A stretch of 64,000 nucleotides of DNA from Siphonodentalium dalli (Eukaryota; Mollusca; Scaphopoda; Gadilida; Siphonodentaliidae): contig CP136066.1 of the NCBI GenBank assembly GCA_032622095.1, positions 117,885,319 to 117,949,318 on the forward strand. Reading direction: 5' to 3'. Positions 1 through 11,429 of the stretch are shown here, piece by piece (the stretch's first letter is position 1; every line of letters starts with the position of its first letter). A program made the position numbers and the translations under genes. Under the pieces are notes generated by a model, which searched no databases, was not told the origin of the DNA, and worked only from the letters and a program-made list of their open reading frames with translations.

Positions 1-999
1 TATAACTTTAAATCCGCCTGACTTCCACAAAGTCATCTGGCCATGGTGTCAAGCCCAGATTAAGACTGAGAGAGTTCAACAAAGTCAAAACAACTCAGTG
101 ATCTGTAATTAACAAAGAGACAGAGTATAAGCCGTAGAGTAATTGGTAGTTAATTAACACCTTGATTTAATAAACGCCTTGTAGAGTTATACGCCCAATG
201 TTATGTTCGTTGTTTAGTAGCTTTGTATTCAAATAATGCTAATAACTAAAAAAATAAGTCATCAAAGTTGGAAATAACACCACGTACACATAGAATGGAC
301 CCACACGAACTCACAAACCCAATTTCACCCTTCTATTCCGTGTTTTGAACCTGTGTTCGTTTATGTTCATTTGTGTTCGTTGTTTAGTAGGACCCGAAGT
401 AGGTGCAGGCCTTGATAACTGGCAGCACAAAATTATTTACAGCAAAAAGTCACTTAATGAACAGTAACATATTTCATTTTCCCATACTTAAGACTGCTCA
501 TAATAATAGTAGATTTACTGGTTGTATTTTGTTGAGAACAATTATCAAAATTGACATTATTTAGCTAAAAGGCACATATCAGTGATGTTTATTTGAATTT
601 GTCTATACATTGACGTTTATCCAGTATTTTCAAAAAATTTAGTATTCATAGTCCTTAAAGAAATTCAGTCGTTCTTTTCAATAATATTTTCCTAATAAAA
701 CTGAGGCGAGTTATATATGCTTTGTAATATATGCTTTAATTGTACTGTAAGAGGTATGATCGGAGCAAACTTGCTAGCCCTAGGTGCTACATCATATTTT
801 CAAGGTATATCTACCTCATGATCCGGGATGGTGAGAATATTTTGTTTCATTTTGTTATGTATTTCATGAGACAAGAAATAAATCAGTCTAGTTTTCAAAA
901 TCTTTTGTCTTCATTTGTATAATCCAGGTTTCACTTGGGACAAAATTCGGAGAAAGCTGATTTTTCATGGATTAATAAGAACATGTTCTACGAAAAACA
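1..999. other. No gene recognised; AT-rich repeat-derived DNA
   Basis: I see no coding region here. Short open frames lack recognisable domains and splice context. A 20-base motif ending TTCGTTGTTTAGTAG occurs at 201-220 and again at about 372-390, which suggests an old direct duplication. Confidence 0.5.
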
Positions 1000-1400
1000 T
1001 ACCAAAATCCTCGAAAATCTGAGTTGAGCTTTTTGAGATATTGTGACTTTCAGAATGGTTTAAATTTTGACGCAATTCCATCAGGCCATATGCTAATGCA
1101 GGCATATGTAGACAAATTAATTGAAATATATACAAACAATGCTTAGTCATGAACCATATCGGTAGAATGTATACCCGAAAATGGCCGCAACAATGGGCAA
1201 AATCAAATGAAATTTACATTTTGTGCAAAATTGAATAACTAGTCCTATAAGAGTGTTCACATGCTCACATTATGTGAGGAAGAATCGTTGAAGATTATAA
1301 TAAAACTTTTGATCAGAAATGTATGAATTCTCTCCAATATATCTCATGAGAGAGCAAGTGCGATATATGTGTAATTGATCATTTAAATGAATTTAATCGG
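1000..1400 (+). repeat. Dispersed repeat, inverted copy at the window end
   Basis: The stretch with GAGCTTTTTGAGATAT and CATCAGGCCATATG matches the reverse complement of 63600-64000, which has ATATCTCAAAAAGCTC and CATATGGCCTGATGG in the opposite order. By eye the two copies agree over most of about 370 bp with scattered substitutions and small gaps. No ORF is shared, so this looks like a non-coding dispersed repeat rather than a gene duplication. Confidence 0.7.
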
Positions 1401-1537
1401 GATGTATTGATTCTGTTATCTTTTCTAGAAGCAGAAATACATGTACTATCTGTACTATCAGAAATATATATATACTATAGTATATGTACTATATATATGT
1501 ACAAGTACTCTCGGTGTCCAAATAATCATACGGCACA

Positions 1538-1566
1538 AAATAAGAATAAGAATAAGAATAAGAATC
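1538..1566. repeat. Short (AATAAG)n microsatellite
   Basis: Four to five units of AATAAG in a row. The bases from 1401 to about 1740 around it hold no gene I can recognise. Confidence 0.7.
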
Positions 1567-1759
1567 TGAAATGTAAGGTCAACCATATATATTTCTCAAA
1601 TTCTGCTCTTGTATGTCATATAGGAATTTATACCAAACAGACTTCCAGCATTTTTGTCCACCGAAATTTCCTCGCAGGACTATAGTAATGACCCTATAGT
1701 CTGTCCGTGTGTGTGTGTCCGTCCATCTGGAACTTTGTCCTAAATTTTTAGCTCAACTT

Positions 1760-2570
1760 TACTTTGTAAAGTTTGAGCTATTGCCATGGGTAGGTATCCA
1801 TCATCCATGTGTGTGTCATGATGTCCGTCAACAATTTCCATTAGCACTGGCTACAGGTCGTACCATTGGTTGGATCATTATGAAATTTGTTGTGTCTGTT
1901 GACATTGACATGCCGATGGGAACGAGTCATTTTGGGGTCATTCGTCCAGTGGCCATCTTGGATTTCAAAATTCAATCCATTAGCACAGGCTACAGGCCGA
2001 ACTGTTAATCTGATCATCATGAAATTTGTCATGGATGTTAATATTGACATGTAGATGGGAACGAGTAATTTTGGGGTCATTCAGCAATAAAACATGGCTG
2101 CCGGCAGCAATCTTGGATTTTACTCTTTGCATGACTAAAGCTTTGGCACGGGCTAGAGGTCGTACCTTTGGTCGTTTCATCATGAAATTTGTCTTGGATG
2201 TTAACATTGACATGTAGATGAGATCGAGTCATTTTGGAGTCATTCGGCATTAAAACATGGCCGCTGGCAGTCATCTTGGATTATACTCTTTGCATGACTA
2301 AATCCTTTGGCACAGGCTACAAGTCGTACCTTTGGTCGGATCATTATGAAATTTGTCATGGCTCTTGACATTGACATGTAGATGGGAACGAATCATTTTG
2401 GCGTCATTCGGCAAAAAAACATGGCCACCAGCGGCCATTTAGATTCAAAATTCAATCCATTAGCTTGGGCTACAGGCCGAACTGTTAATCTGATCATCAT
2501 GAAATTTGTAGTTGACATGTGGATGGGAACGAGTCATTTTGGGGTAATTCGGCCGTAAAACGTGCCCGAA
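1760..2570. repeat. Tandem array of about five ~140-162 bp units
   Basis: The phrase ATCAT(T/C)ATGAAATTTGT recurs near 1876, 2018, 2180, 2342 and 2495. Each is followed by a GACATTGACATG-like stretch and GAGTCATTTTGGGGTCATT. The units are diverged from each other, so the array is old. Several short open frames on both strands in this interval are by-products of the repeat and are not genes. Confidence 0.85.
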
Positions 2571-3285
2571 GTTTCAACACTGAATAATTCTATCAAAAAT
2601 AATTATAGCAATAGTGGACTCAAAATTTAGAAAATTCCATCCATATGTAAAGAGCAAATGAATGATTGACAGTCGAATACACTCTAGGTTATACAATGTA
2701 GTCAGATCATTCGATAGTATACAGAGGTTTGCCTCAGACTATACGTCGAATCATCAGACCATCGAACGCTTGGACTATAACGCATTGGCGGCAGTATCAT
2801 CATAAAGAGATTATATAAAGGCACATACGCGATACTACTAGGGTATACATGTACCGTTTTCGAATTAGTATGGAAATACAATGCATGGCATTTAAAATTT
2901 GTTATATCTTTCATCACATGTTGTGTCACCCTAATTGGAACAAATGTGTGATAATATAAGACATCTTTAGGTCACAACAAATATGCATCTGCCACTGCTT
3001 TAAAAAAGTTACGAGTCCTTGAAAACATCGGTTTCCATGTGTCGTTATCGTCATTAGTCAGCTGATTGACTGAACATATTTATTCATAACCCTAACATTT
3101 ACAAAACAGATATTAATCTACATGCAATATTTTAAATTAACATTATGGATGTAACCAGAATGTAGATGAACAGGGGATTGGAATACTAGTTAATCAGTAC
3201 GGTGTAAGATATATTTTTGGTGAAAAAATGTTTATACTAATAAAACGAGTATGATCGGACCACCAATTTGGCTTGTATTGATGAC
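2571..3285. other. No gene recognised
   Basis: AT-rich sequence with no ORF showing a recognisable domain and no repeat that I could pair elsewhere in the window. Confidence 0.4.
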
Positions 3286-3684
3286 TTAACCCTTTACCCA
3301 ACAGAAGGGCCCTGTGCCAATGCATTCTCTTATATATGCGAGTCGACCATAGGTCGCCTCGCATATATAAGAGAATGCATTGGCTTACACATTAAAAATT
3401 ATAAAATTGTTAAAGAATGTAAGAAAAAATGGTAAAAAGTGTTAAAAAAAGATTTTTTTTAGGCCGATGCATTCTCTTATATATGCGAGGCGACCTATGG
3501 TCGACTAGCATATATAAGAGAATGCATTGGCACAGGGCATAACTGTAACTATCACAATGTGGTCAAGGAGCCGGTTCCAATGATATCCATATTTGTATGG
3601 TTCTATTGAGACAGACCGAAGATATTTTAGGCTGTTGAAGCTTTATTTGGCCGGTTTTGGCCGGTTTGTTGGGTAAAGGGTTAA
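3286..3684. mobile_element. piggyBac-like MITE with TTAA target duplication
   Basis: The left end reads TTAA then CCCTTTACCCAACA. The right end reads TGTTGGGTAAAGGG then TTAA, so the 14-bp termini are perfect inverted repeats flanked by TTAA. CCC-starting ends and TTAA duplications are characteristic of the piggyBac superfamily. There is no coding capacity in about 390 bp. Inside are two imperfect palindromes, at about 3319-3405 and 3462-3532, both built on TGCATTCTCTTATATATGCG. The same core recurs in the element at 41917-42156. Confidence 0.85.
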
Positions 3685-4832
3685 TTTGCTGGTGCAGCAT
3701 GAAGCTGATGGCTATAAGGGAGTAAAACTGATAAATTCAGCAAGGGCAATGGAGGAAATTAATTGGTTGGATAGATGCATTGTATTGACAGCCGAAACAC
3801 CTCTATACTAGTACTACATGTATATAGCAGCCAGGATTTTGCGACTATTCACTCTGAATTAAAAAGTATTCTCCCATGCTCTGGCCCAAACCATAGATGA
3901 TCTGGTGATTCCGGGGCTCATTCCATAGGCATGTCCAGCTCACCAAAATCATAATGTCGCCCAGATAATTCACTGTCATTTGAACAGATTTTCAGAAAAT
4001 AAGTCCATTGTTCAAAGCAGTTTGATCTTCCATCAATAACCCTCCATAGTATACCGTAATTATACTGAATGGTATTGTCACTCGCTCCATATAGGCCTAA
4101 TATTAAGCTGCATAAACTGGGCCCCAGAACACAGGAAAACGCGTCGCTTTCAAGTAGGATACATAAAATTTCCCCGGGGCAGATCCGGACCCCCACCTAA
4201 GAGATGGGGGTTAACCCGCCTCTCATGCTCCCCCCACTCATCACTTCGAGGCTCGGATGATGCTATGCGTCATATATACAGCAATACATAGCGCCCCTAC
4301 TTTTCAAATTTTCTGTATCCGCCACTATAAATCGCTCCGTTGACTGTAACACATGAAATTATTCCCTTTCCAAGTTGAGCTACAGTGTAATTTACACCTT
4401 CATTTTTAAAACTTGGCACACATGTCAACCAGCATGGGAACCTGCGATTTGGAGTTTGGTTGGACTCATTTTGGTGGAGTAATTGCCCATTTTAAACATA
4501 GGATTGTACATCCTGGGATGCGTCTTTGTCCCGGCCTGTATTCCATCATTTTCCAGTCAAAGTATTAAAAACTGGACAGATGTCAACCAGCAAGGGAACC
4601 TGCGCATCTGCGATTTTGAATTCACTGAGTAATTTTGGCGGAGTTATCATTTTTCGACATAGAAATGTTATGTTTGTTTTATTTTAGAGTTATTGACCCT
4701 TTCTTGACACATTGAAGATGTGCAACATATTTAGTGAATATGCACTTTGTATCATATTTGTGTAAACAATTCCTCCTACAGTTTGTATAGGGATCTGAAA
4801 CCCATAAATCCTTCAAACCTGCCACCTTTGTC
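3685..4832. other. No gene; diverged duplicated repeat at 4370-4660
   Basis: Two related stretches, at about 4400-4500 and 4560-4650, share ATGTCAACCAGCA, GGGAACCTGCG and TTTTGG(T/C)GGAGT. They look like an old direct duplication. No coding region is supported; a 92-codon minus-strand open frame at 3918-4196 has no recognisable features. Confidence 0.45.
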
Positions 4833-4858
4833 GGGGGGGGGGGGGGGGGGGGGGGGGG
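4833..4858 (+). repeat. Uninterrupted run of 26 G
   Basis: Directly visible homopolymer of guanines on the plus strand. A run this long can form a G-quadruplex and is prone to length errors in sequencing and replication, so the true length is uncertain. Confidence 0.95.
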
Positions 4859-5311
4859 CATTTTGGTCAGCGACCTTTCATTTACATATGTGTACTATCT
4901 TTTCCACATCTGAGTAATACTCCAGCAATTCTGATAGGCCTGCAGTATAAACTGTCTGACAATCCCACTTTTTTAACTGAATGATTATTTGGATCCGAAG
5001 AGTAAGAGACGATCGATCATCAGAATTTGAGCTAGGGTGACAACAATTTAAAATGCATTAAAATTTACCTATTTTGAAAGTCAGTATCTGGCCATTAAGA
5101 ACTCCGGGCCAAGCTAACTATTAATGGGCTGGATCTATTTTCTGGTATAGAAAAAGTACAGACGGTGCAATTATCGTGTCAAATAGGAAGCACATCTTTA
5201 AAATAAAAACATTAGATTTAAATTTTATGTTGCAATGCTTATTATACTGTAAAGAAACAACCATCTCTCAGATACAGTTATACTAAAGACTGAGCAGAAA
5301 CAAATTAAAGA
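4859..5311. other. No gene recognised
   Basis: AT-rich sequence. Any LINE protein homology only begins at about 5312, just after an in-frame TAA at 5306. Confidence 0.4.
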
Positions 5312-5907
5312 CATATCCTTCAGTCAGTAGATGAAACACCATATCTAGGACTGACTTTTACCAACAACCTAACCTGGTCATCCCATATAAATAAAATTGT
5401 CAAAAGAGCCAACAGCACCTTGGGATTCCTTAAACGAAACATCAGCAAAACCGATAAGAAACACAAGAAACTGGCTTACGAGTCCATGGTAAGATCTACA
5501 CTCGAATACGGGGCAGAAATATGGGATCCATACACATTGACAACATCGAAAGGGTACAGAAAAAAGCTGCAAGATTCATCACCAGCAATTACAAAAACAG
5601 AGAAAAAGGTGCAGTCACAGAAATGATGGAAATAGAAGGATTAACACCAATGAAGATAAGAAGAGAAGTGAAAAGGATGACACTGTTTAGAAAGATAGTC
5701 GAGGGGTCGGTTCCGGCTATCCATACACATGACATATTAACACCAAGGAGCAAGGACAAACGAAAAATCACTGCTAAACAAATCCCAGGATTTGAGACAA
5801 CAAACATTATTGAGTCACATGAGTGTACCAACTCACTTTCTTACAAAACAATAAGGACAAACACGGCTCAATATAAAAACTCTTTCTTTGTGAAAACAAT
5901 CATCTAA
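5312..5907 (+). pseudogene. 5'-truncated LINE fragment: C-terminal end of a reverse transcriptase polyprotein
   Basis: The frame opening after the TAA at 5306 encodes YLGLTF, then TW...HI.KI, then LGFLKRNI, then LEYG..IWDP. This is the conserved region after the catalytic core in CR1/L2/Jockey-type LINE polyproteins. Near 5521-5545 the reading frame shifts. The next frame continues with IERVQKKAARFI and runs to a TAA at 5905-5907. The endonuclease and the catalytic RT motifs are absent, as expected for a copy truncated at its 5' end during target-primed insertion. The frameshift makes it a non-functional remnant. The clade is uncertain; the VQKKAARFI block fits several LINE groups. Confidence 0.8.
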
Positions 5908-6682
5908 TGGAACCACCTGGAGGATATGGATAGCGCATGTGATACAACATCAATAACAACATTAACAGCTTAAGTCATCCAACGGTGAACCTACAGCCAA
6001 ATCAAGGCTACTACATCGAACTACATACAGATACAGATGACCAATGTGGTGAATATGTATACATGGAGTGACTATATGTTTGTGGGTCAGGTGTAGGATT
6101 ATACCTGGTATGCATGTATGGTGACTCATAGATATTAGTTTCTAATGTATACAAGGCACATAGATTAACCAATTATTCAATTGCATCCATCAACCTCAAC
6201 TTTTGAGCAATTATATGGCATGCTGGGGCAAAATCTACCATGTTTTATATTTTGGCCTCCATTTTGGATAAAAGTGATTGTTTTGGTCCATTTGAGATGG
6301 AATGTCCGCATAAAGTAAAGTTCTCACTTTTCTCGTCAAATTCTACTCATTGCCTATCAACTGTGACCAGATTGGGGGATTTTTGGTAATATTTCATACC
6401 ACATATTTTAAAATATTTTTTTGAAGGACCAGAGTAAACTGAGACCATTACGACACATTGCATTGCTAGAATGCTCAGTTAATACAACAAAGGAAAAGAA
6501 ATGAGTGGAGAATAGTAATTTTGTCACTGCCGGTGGACATTTTGGCAGCCATCTTGGGTAGGGAGTTCCATGATTTTTCTTTGCATTATGTACAATGGTG
6601 AAACTACTGTTTCGTCGATGTAGTCACTTCAATGATATACAATATGCCACAGGGGACTTCGTATGCGTGTTCTATATTAAAT
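5908..6682. other. LINE 3' flank and older repeat; no gene
   Basis: No ORF is recognisable. The end of this interval (about 6592-6682, including TATGCGTGTTCTATATTAAATA) resembles 7575-7640 and 11885-11930, so it belongs to an older dispersed repeat into which the next element inserted. Confidence 0.45.
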
Positions 6683-7395
6683 AGAGAGTAATCAATTGGT
6701 TCCAAGAATTACGTCAAATAATTCACGAGGCGAGAGACGTCGGTAAGAAACGAGTGTGTGTTAGAGCACGAGTTTCTTACCTAAACGTCTCTCGCCTCAA
6801 GTGAATTATTTTACGTAATTTTCGGAAATAATTGATTATTTTATTTATTACACTTCTGCAAAAATTTGGTTGCCAACTAGGATTAAAACACCCTGAATTA
6901 ATGCATGAAAGTCCTGATGTGGAGAAAGATCAACCCTCAAAAATTCAGTCTAGATCAGTATAAAGCAATGACTTCACGAGAAATGACATAATTCACTAGT
7001 GACATTACCATTTTTAATCAATGGTGTTTTCAATAGAAATCGCGCATAGGAGTGTAATAAATAGAGGATCTCACATGAGTTTCTATTTTATACGGAATTT
7101 ATCAACCGAGTTCACTAAATTCGATTTGAGCCGAGGTTTACCGAGGCTCAAATAGAATTTAGAGGACGAGGTTGATAAATTACATATAAAATAGGACGAG
7201 TGTGAGATATCTTTTATCACATGATCAAATAAACCCGAAGCAACGCGAAATATTCATCGAAAACAACAATCATAAACTTCAGCGATCGCAAGTTATTTGA
7301 AGAACGCCGTGACGTCATCGCACGCGCTGATATTAAACATGTCTATTACCGATAATTATGAAACTGCTTTTATGGCCAAATTATGTGATAAAACA
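6683..7395. mobile_element. Composite foldback element, about 710 bp
   Basis: Two long imperfect palindromes sit here. One spans about 6676-6853, with arms that include GAGGCGAGAGACGT and its complement ACGTCTCTCGCCTC. The other spans about 7047-7230, with arms that include AATTTATCAACC and TTTGAGCC. The copy of the surrounding repeat at 11880-12050 joins the flanks directly (GCGTGTTCTACACTAAATA then AATACTACGCAT), so it acts as an empty site and marks the interval as an insertion. The right part, about 7060-7395, has a second copy at 50515-50845. There is no coding capacity. Confidence 0.65.
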
Positions 7396-7640
7396 AAATA
7401 CTGCGCATCATGCTATATCATTCGTGGCTCCAATCCCAGGCGATAACTTTATTTCAAATTTTATGACATTGGACTGATGGATAAATTTTTACCTATCATT
7501 TTACCAATTGAAAAGATTTGTTAATGGTGAAATTAATTTTGATATGAAATGTTATTCTATGTAGTCATTACAATAATATACATTTTACCACTGGGAACGT
7601 TCCTTTTCTGGATTTTTCGTATGTCGCTTCACTATTAAAG
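7396..7640 (+). repeat. Older dispersed repeat, second copy at 11875-12050
   Basis: ATACTGCGCATCATGCTAT, CCAATCCCAGGCGAT and TTTTATGACA match the same order of blocks at 11930-12000. By eye the copies are roughly 80 percent alike. No ORF. Confidence 0.6.
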
Positions 7641-7648
7641 TCTTAAAA

Positions 7649-7745
7649 TAACAAGACAGTCAATGACTGGGGTCGCTCACCAGGCTGTAAAGACAGAGAA
7701 GACTGCGACTGAAGACTACAATAGTCAGTACGTTGTAATAACGTT
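7649..7745 (+). repeat. REP-S family, short copy
   Basis: Starts with AACAAGACAGTCAATGACTG and continues with CACCAGGCTGTAAAGA and GAAGACT. The same head occurs at 8872, 14977 and 34636. The family has no ORF, so it is a short non-autonomous repeat of unknown type. Confidence 0.75.
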
Positions 7746-7764
7746 CTAAAATTTTCAACAAACA

Positions 7765-8251
7765 AAAATTCATAAAAAATAAAAAGATTGAGCAAAATCT
7801 AAACGTTTTTTTTTTTTTTTTAAATTGAGCAAGGAGTTAAATCTAAAAAATTAAATCTAAATTTTTGTTGTTTTTAAAAAAAATATTGACACTGGCTCTG
7901 TTCATGTTTGCCCCAGTGACCCAATTTTAACAAATCTGAACCCCAGTAAACCAAGGACACTCCATACCAAATATAAGCTTAATAGGCCCAATGGTTCTTG
8001 AGAAGAAGTTGTTTTTAAGAATTACTATGGAGGGAAATAGTTATGCCTGGCTTTGCAACTATTTGACTTGGTGATCTCATTTTAACAAATCTGAATATGA
8101 TTCACCAAGGGAACATCCACACCAAATATGAACCCATTCGGTGTTATGGGTCTGGAGAAGATATTTAAAAAAAATTTTGATAGACGAATAGACGAGGAGG
8201 GATGACTATAGCCGGTAGCTCCACTGGAGACTTTGCCTCAAGTGAGCTTAA
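7765..8251 (+). repeat. REP-L family copy
   Basis: Shows the blocks that define this family: GTGACC.CATTTTAACAAATCTGAA, then CACCAAGG, CCAAATATGAACCCATTCGG, a GACGA-rich stretch, and the tail TCAAGTGAGCT. Each copy contains two related half-units, each with a CAAATCTGAA block. It is non-coding. Other copies lie at 9531, 10930, 11430, 12525, 21300, 57750 and 58690. Confidence 0.8.
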
Positions 8252-8871
8252 AACTATAATCAGTACCAAACTTGAACTCAACAACTCAAATAGTTTGTCT
8301 TATGGAGGGGGTTGGAGTGAGTGGCCGATTCTTAAACATAAAGCTGTCTATTAGAAACAGTCTCAATCAACAAAAGGTGGTACACACAGATTACAGAACC
8401 ATTCATATCCTCATAGGGTAGAAATTAATTCACTATATTAAAGGAAGTGTTAAAACTATAAATTATTTCGACAGACCCACCATTTGAACAAATTCCTATA
8501 CCAGTAATATGAGTAGAGACTGAAGGCTCCTGGGAATACATTTGACATTCAATTTCTAAATTAATTACCAAAACAAAACCTCTCCTGTCTGGCTAGAGAG
8601 AGCTGTGTGCTTGTTGATACTACACTGTCAGATTTGACATGTGGATAATTATCAACAGAGCAGACTGGCCTCACTGACCTGTATCATTTTCATTGTAAGA
8701 GTTCGCATTCTAGCATATGCACAGGGTGTATTGTATTGTGACTGTGAAATAAATTTAAAACAAGTGTTTGATAACAGGGATGCTAGAAGCACCAATGGGC
8801 AAAGGTGAGGGGCTTCTTTAATATTTGTGTCTTTAATAATTAACTTAAAAAATATATATATTATTGAAATA
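8252..8871. other. No gene recognised
   Basis: AT-rich sequence with no supported ORF. A 77-codon minus-strand open frame overlaps the head of the next repeat and has no recognisable domain. Confidence 0.4.
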
Positions 8872-9330
8872 AACAAGACAGTCAATGACTGGGTCGCTCA
8901 CCAGACTGTAAAGACTGAGAAGACTGGGACTCTGAAGACTACAAGAGTCATTACGTGACTATATCACTTAAGACAAGTAGTTCTAAACATGGACATTAGC
9001 GGGAGGTTCTCAGATGAGCAGGGCTCTTCAACTTGAAATTTCTAATTGCACACCACTGACAAATCTCCAACCTCTTACCTTTTAAAGAAGACAACCATAC
9101 CACAGTACTAAGTTCACAAAAAACCTTTTGCACATCCCTCTTAGGTTGAATTTTACAACTGGTACCAGTACTTCAAGCTCTCAAACGTTTGAAAATTACC
9201 AAACCCATAAAGTTAAAATTTGTGGCCAATTTGGTCCAACAATTTAACCTGAAGAAGGAACATATGGACTGTTGGTTTAAAAACATACATGTGGGTAAAT
9301 CAAACCAAACTGAGAACAATTCTAACCTAT
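8872..9330 (+). repeat. REP-S family, longer copy
   Basis: The AACAAGACAGTCAATGACTG head is followed by ACTGTAAAGACTGAGAAGAC, then ACAAGTAGTTCTAAAC and CAACTTGAAATTTCTAA. The later blocks also appear at 15040-15260 and 57397-57650, so the family is at least 400 bp long when less truncated. No coding capacity is visible. Confidence 0.7.
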
Positions 9331-9387
9331 TTTTGATGTGAACATCTAATCTACAACTAATGTTATATCAGGCATAAGTGGTGTTTA

Positions 9388-9530
9388 AGAAAATAATATT
9401 GGAACAGCCAAGTCTGTATTTAGTGTGTCTGACCTTTGCAGAATGAGGTCCCCAAAAGGTGAATTTAATGACACTATTCCCCAAGGTGGAATAGCATCAA
9501 CTAATTAACCCTCTGAGGACCTCATTTCCT
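9388..9530 (+). repeat. REP-M: TIR-bearing MITE-like unit
   Basis: TAGTGTGTCTGACCTTTGCAG is followed by AATGAGGTCCCC, and the unit closes with the complementary AGGACCTCATTTCCT. Related copies are at 9920-10080, 10264-10380 (reverse orientation) and 23966-24076. The inverted ends and small size suggest a MITE, but the superfamily cannot be told. Confidence 0.6.
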
Positions 9531-9900
9531 AAAAAGGACCCCATTTTAACAAATCTGAACCCGGTCACCCAAGGCCCATCCATACCAAATATAAGCTAAT
9601 ATAGGATCAATGGTTTTTGAAAAGAAATTATTTTAAGATTTACTATGGAGGGAAAGAGTTATGGCCTTAGCTTCGCACCTATTTGATCTGATGAACTTAT
9701 TTTAACAAATCTGATTGCGAGTCACCTAGGGAACATACACACTGAAATATATAAACATATTTGGTCTTTAATATGGAGAAGAAAACAATTGTTGATAGAC
9801 GGATGGATAGACATCCCAACAGACAGACGGGTGGAAGGACCACCTGACAGACAGAAGACAAATTCAATCCAATATACCCCCCAATTTTTCTTTGAAAAAT
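9531..9900 (+). repeat. REP-L family, partial copy
   Basis: CATTTTAACAAATCTGAACC, CCATACCAAATATAAGCTAAT, ACTATGGAGGGAAAGAGTT and a GACAGACGG stretch are present. The usual tail CTCAGGTGAGCT is missing, so the copy is truncated. Confidence 0.7.
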
Positions 9901-9919
9901 CAGGCTATGATTTGATCTG

Positions 9920-10380
9920 GATAAGCGGTGGTTAAGAAAATAATATTCCAGCCAAGTCTGAATATAGTGTGTCTGACATTTGCAGAATGAGGTCCCCAAA
10001 AGGTGAATTTAATGACGCTATTCCGCAAGGTGGGCTAGCATCACCGGATTCATCCTCAGTCTTATTAGGCCTCAACCAAGGAACAGTTTGAAGTTCTACA
10101 GTTGAAGTTTGTAATGCACACCCATTGAGCACCTCAATTATGCATTTTATCTTCTGCAAAATTAGGGGACATAGAAACTGAACAGAAGGGAAAAAGTCAA
10201 AAAGTAACTAAAACAAAATTTCAATTTGATACTTAAGATACTTCCCAGAATATGATGCCTAAGCAGAATTAGGTCCATGGAGTGTGTATTTTTGGTGATG
10301 CTAGCCTGCTGTACAGGGTAGCAACACTAAATTCACCCTCTGGGGACCTCATTCTGCAAATGTCAGACACACTAAGTTCA
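9920..10380. repeat. REP-M copies in opposite orientations
   Basis: The first copy, from about 9930, carries GTGTGTCTGACATTTGCAG and GAGGTCCCCAAAAGG. The second, at 10264-10380, carries the complements CCTCTGGGGACCTC and CTGCAAATGTCAGACACAC. Together they form an inverted pair around about 200 bp of unremarkable sequence. A 69-codon open frame over the second copy is a by-product. Confidence 0.6.
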
Positions 10381-10392
10381 GGCAGTTTGTTT

Positions 10393-10863
10393 AAAGTAAT
10401 CGACTCCTTAACCACAGCAGAATTATGGGTAACTTTTCAGGATTTAGTCAGAAATATGGCTTGTTGCCATTCATCGGAAAGCTATCACTGAGAGCTTTCC
10501 GATGAATGGCAACAAGCCATATTTCCCACTAAATCCTGAAAAGATTATTATTTAGAGCATTACTGTATATCTGCTTCTGGATAGATATTAAAGTTGGAAG
10601 TTAGAGATGTTATCGGTTGGAATGCAGTAATGTCCAAAGTAATCAACTCCTTAACCACAGCAGAATTATGGGTAACTTTTCAGGATTTAGTCAGAAATAT
10701 GGCTTGTTGCCATTCATCAGAAAGCTATCACTGAGAGCTTTCCGATGAATGGCAACAAGCCATATTTCCCACTAAATCCTGAAAAGATTATTATTTAGAG
10801 CATTACTGTATATCTGATTCTGGATAGATATTAAAGTTGAAAGTTGGAGATGTTATCGGTTGG
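10393..10863. repeat. Hairpin element, two tandem copies with a 243-bp period
   Basis: Copy A (10393-10620) and copy B (10636-10863) are nearly identical. Each contains a strong palindrome: GGCTTGTTGCCATTCATC with GAAAGCT on one side, and AGCTTTCCGATGAATGGCAA with CAAGCC on the other. The stem is about 45 bp, counting outwards to the GGATTTAGT / ACTAAATCC blocks. A third, diverged copy is at 44554-44761. It has no ORF and behaves like a foldback MITE. Confidence 0.85.
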
Positions 10864-10929
10864 AAGGGATGTTGGTTGGGTGCAGGGTGGGGGAGGTGGG
10901 TCTGAACCATGTGGTAGGGGGGATGGGTA

Positions 10930-11425
10930 ATGGAATATTTCTGTAATTTCATTAAAGATTAAAGTTTCATAACTCTGCAGATGTTATAATGGTGTCACTT
11001 TTTTCAAATTTGTTAACATGTTTTTGTTTGTTAAATTGAGCAAATTTTTTTTTTTTAGTTATGTCACTGGCTCCGCCGACATTCGACCCAGTGACCTCAT
11101 TTGAACAAATCTGAATCACAGTCCCCCAAATATGAACCCATTCGGCCCAATGAAATTTGAGAAGTCGTTGTTATAATTACTATGGTGGGAAAGAGTTATG
11201 GTCCTAGCTTCGCAACTATTTGACCGGGTGACCTCATTTGAACAAATCTGAATGTGATTCACCTAGGGAACATCCATACCAAATATGAACCCATTCCGTC
11301 TTACGGTTCTGGAGGAGAAGATGATTCTTGACGACCGGATGGACGACGGACGAGGAGTGATGACTATAGCTTCACCAGAGACTTTGTCTCAGGTGAGCAG
11401 AGACTTTGTCTCAGGTGAGCTAATA
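10930..11425 (+). repeat. REP-L family copy with duplicated tail
   Basis: Carries the family blocks and ends with the tail AGAGACTTTGTCTCAGGTGAGC written twice in direct succession (about 11377-11398 and 11399-11421). A 64-codon plus-strand frame here is not a gene. Confidence 0.75.
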
Positions 11426-11429
11426 AAAA

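Noticed and set aside
5420-5626. 68-codon ORF as a small gene
   Set aside because: It is only the first half of a frameshifted LINE fragment.
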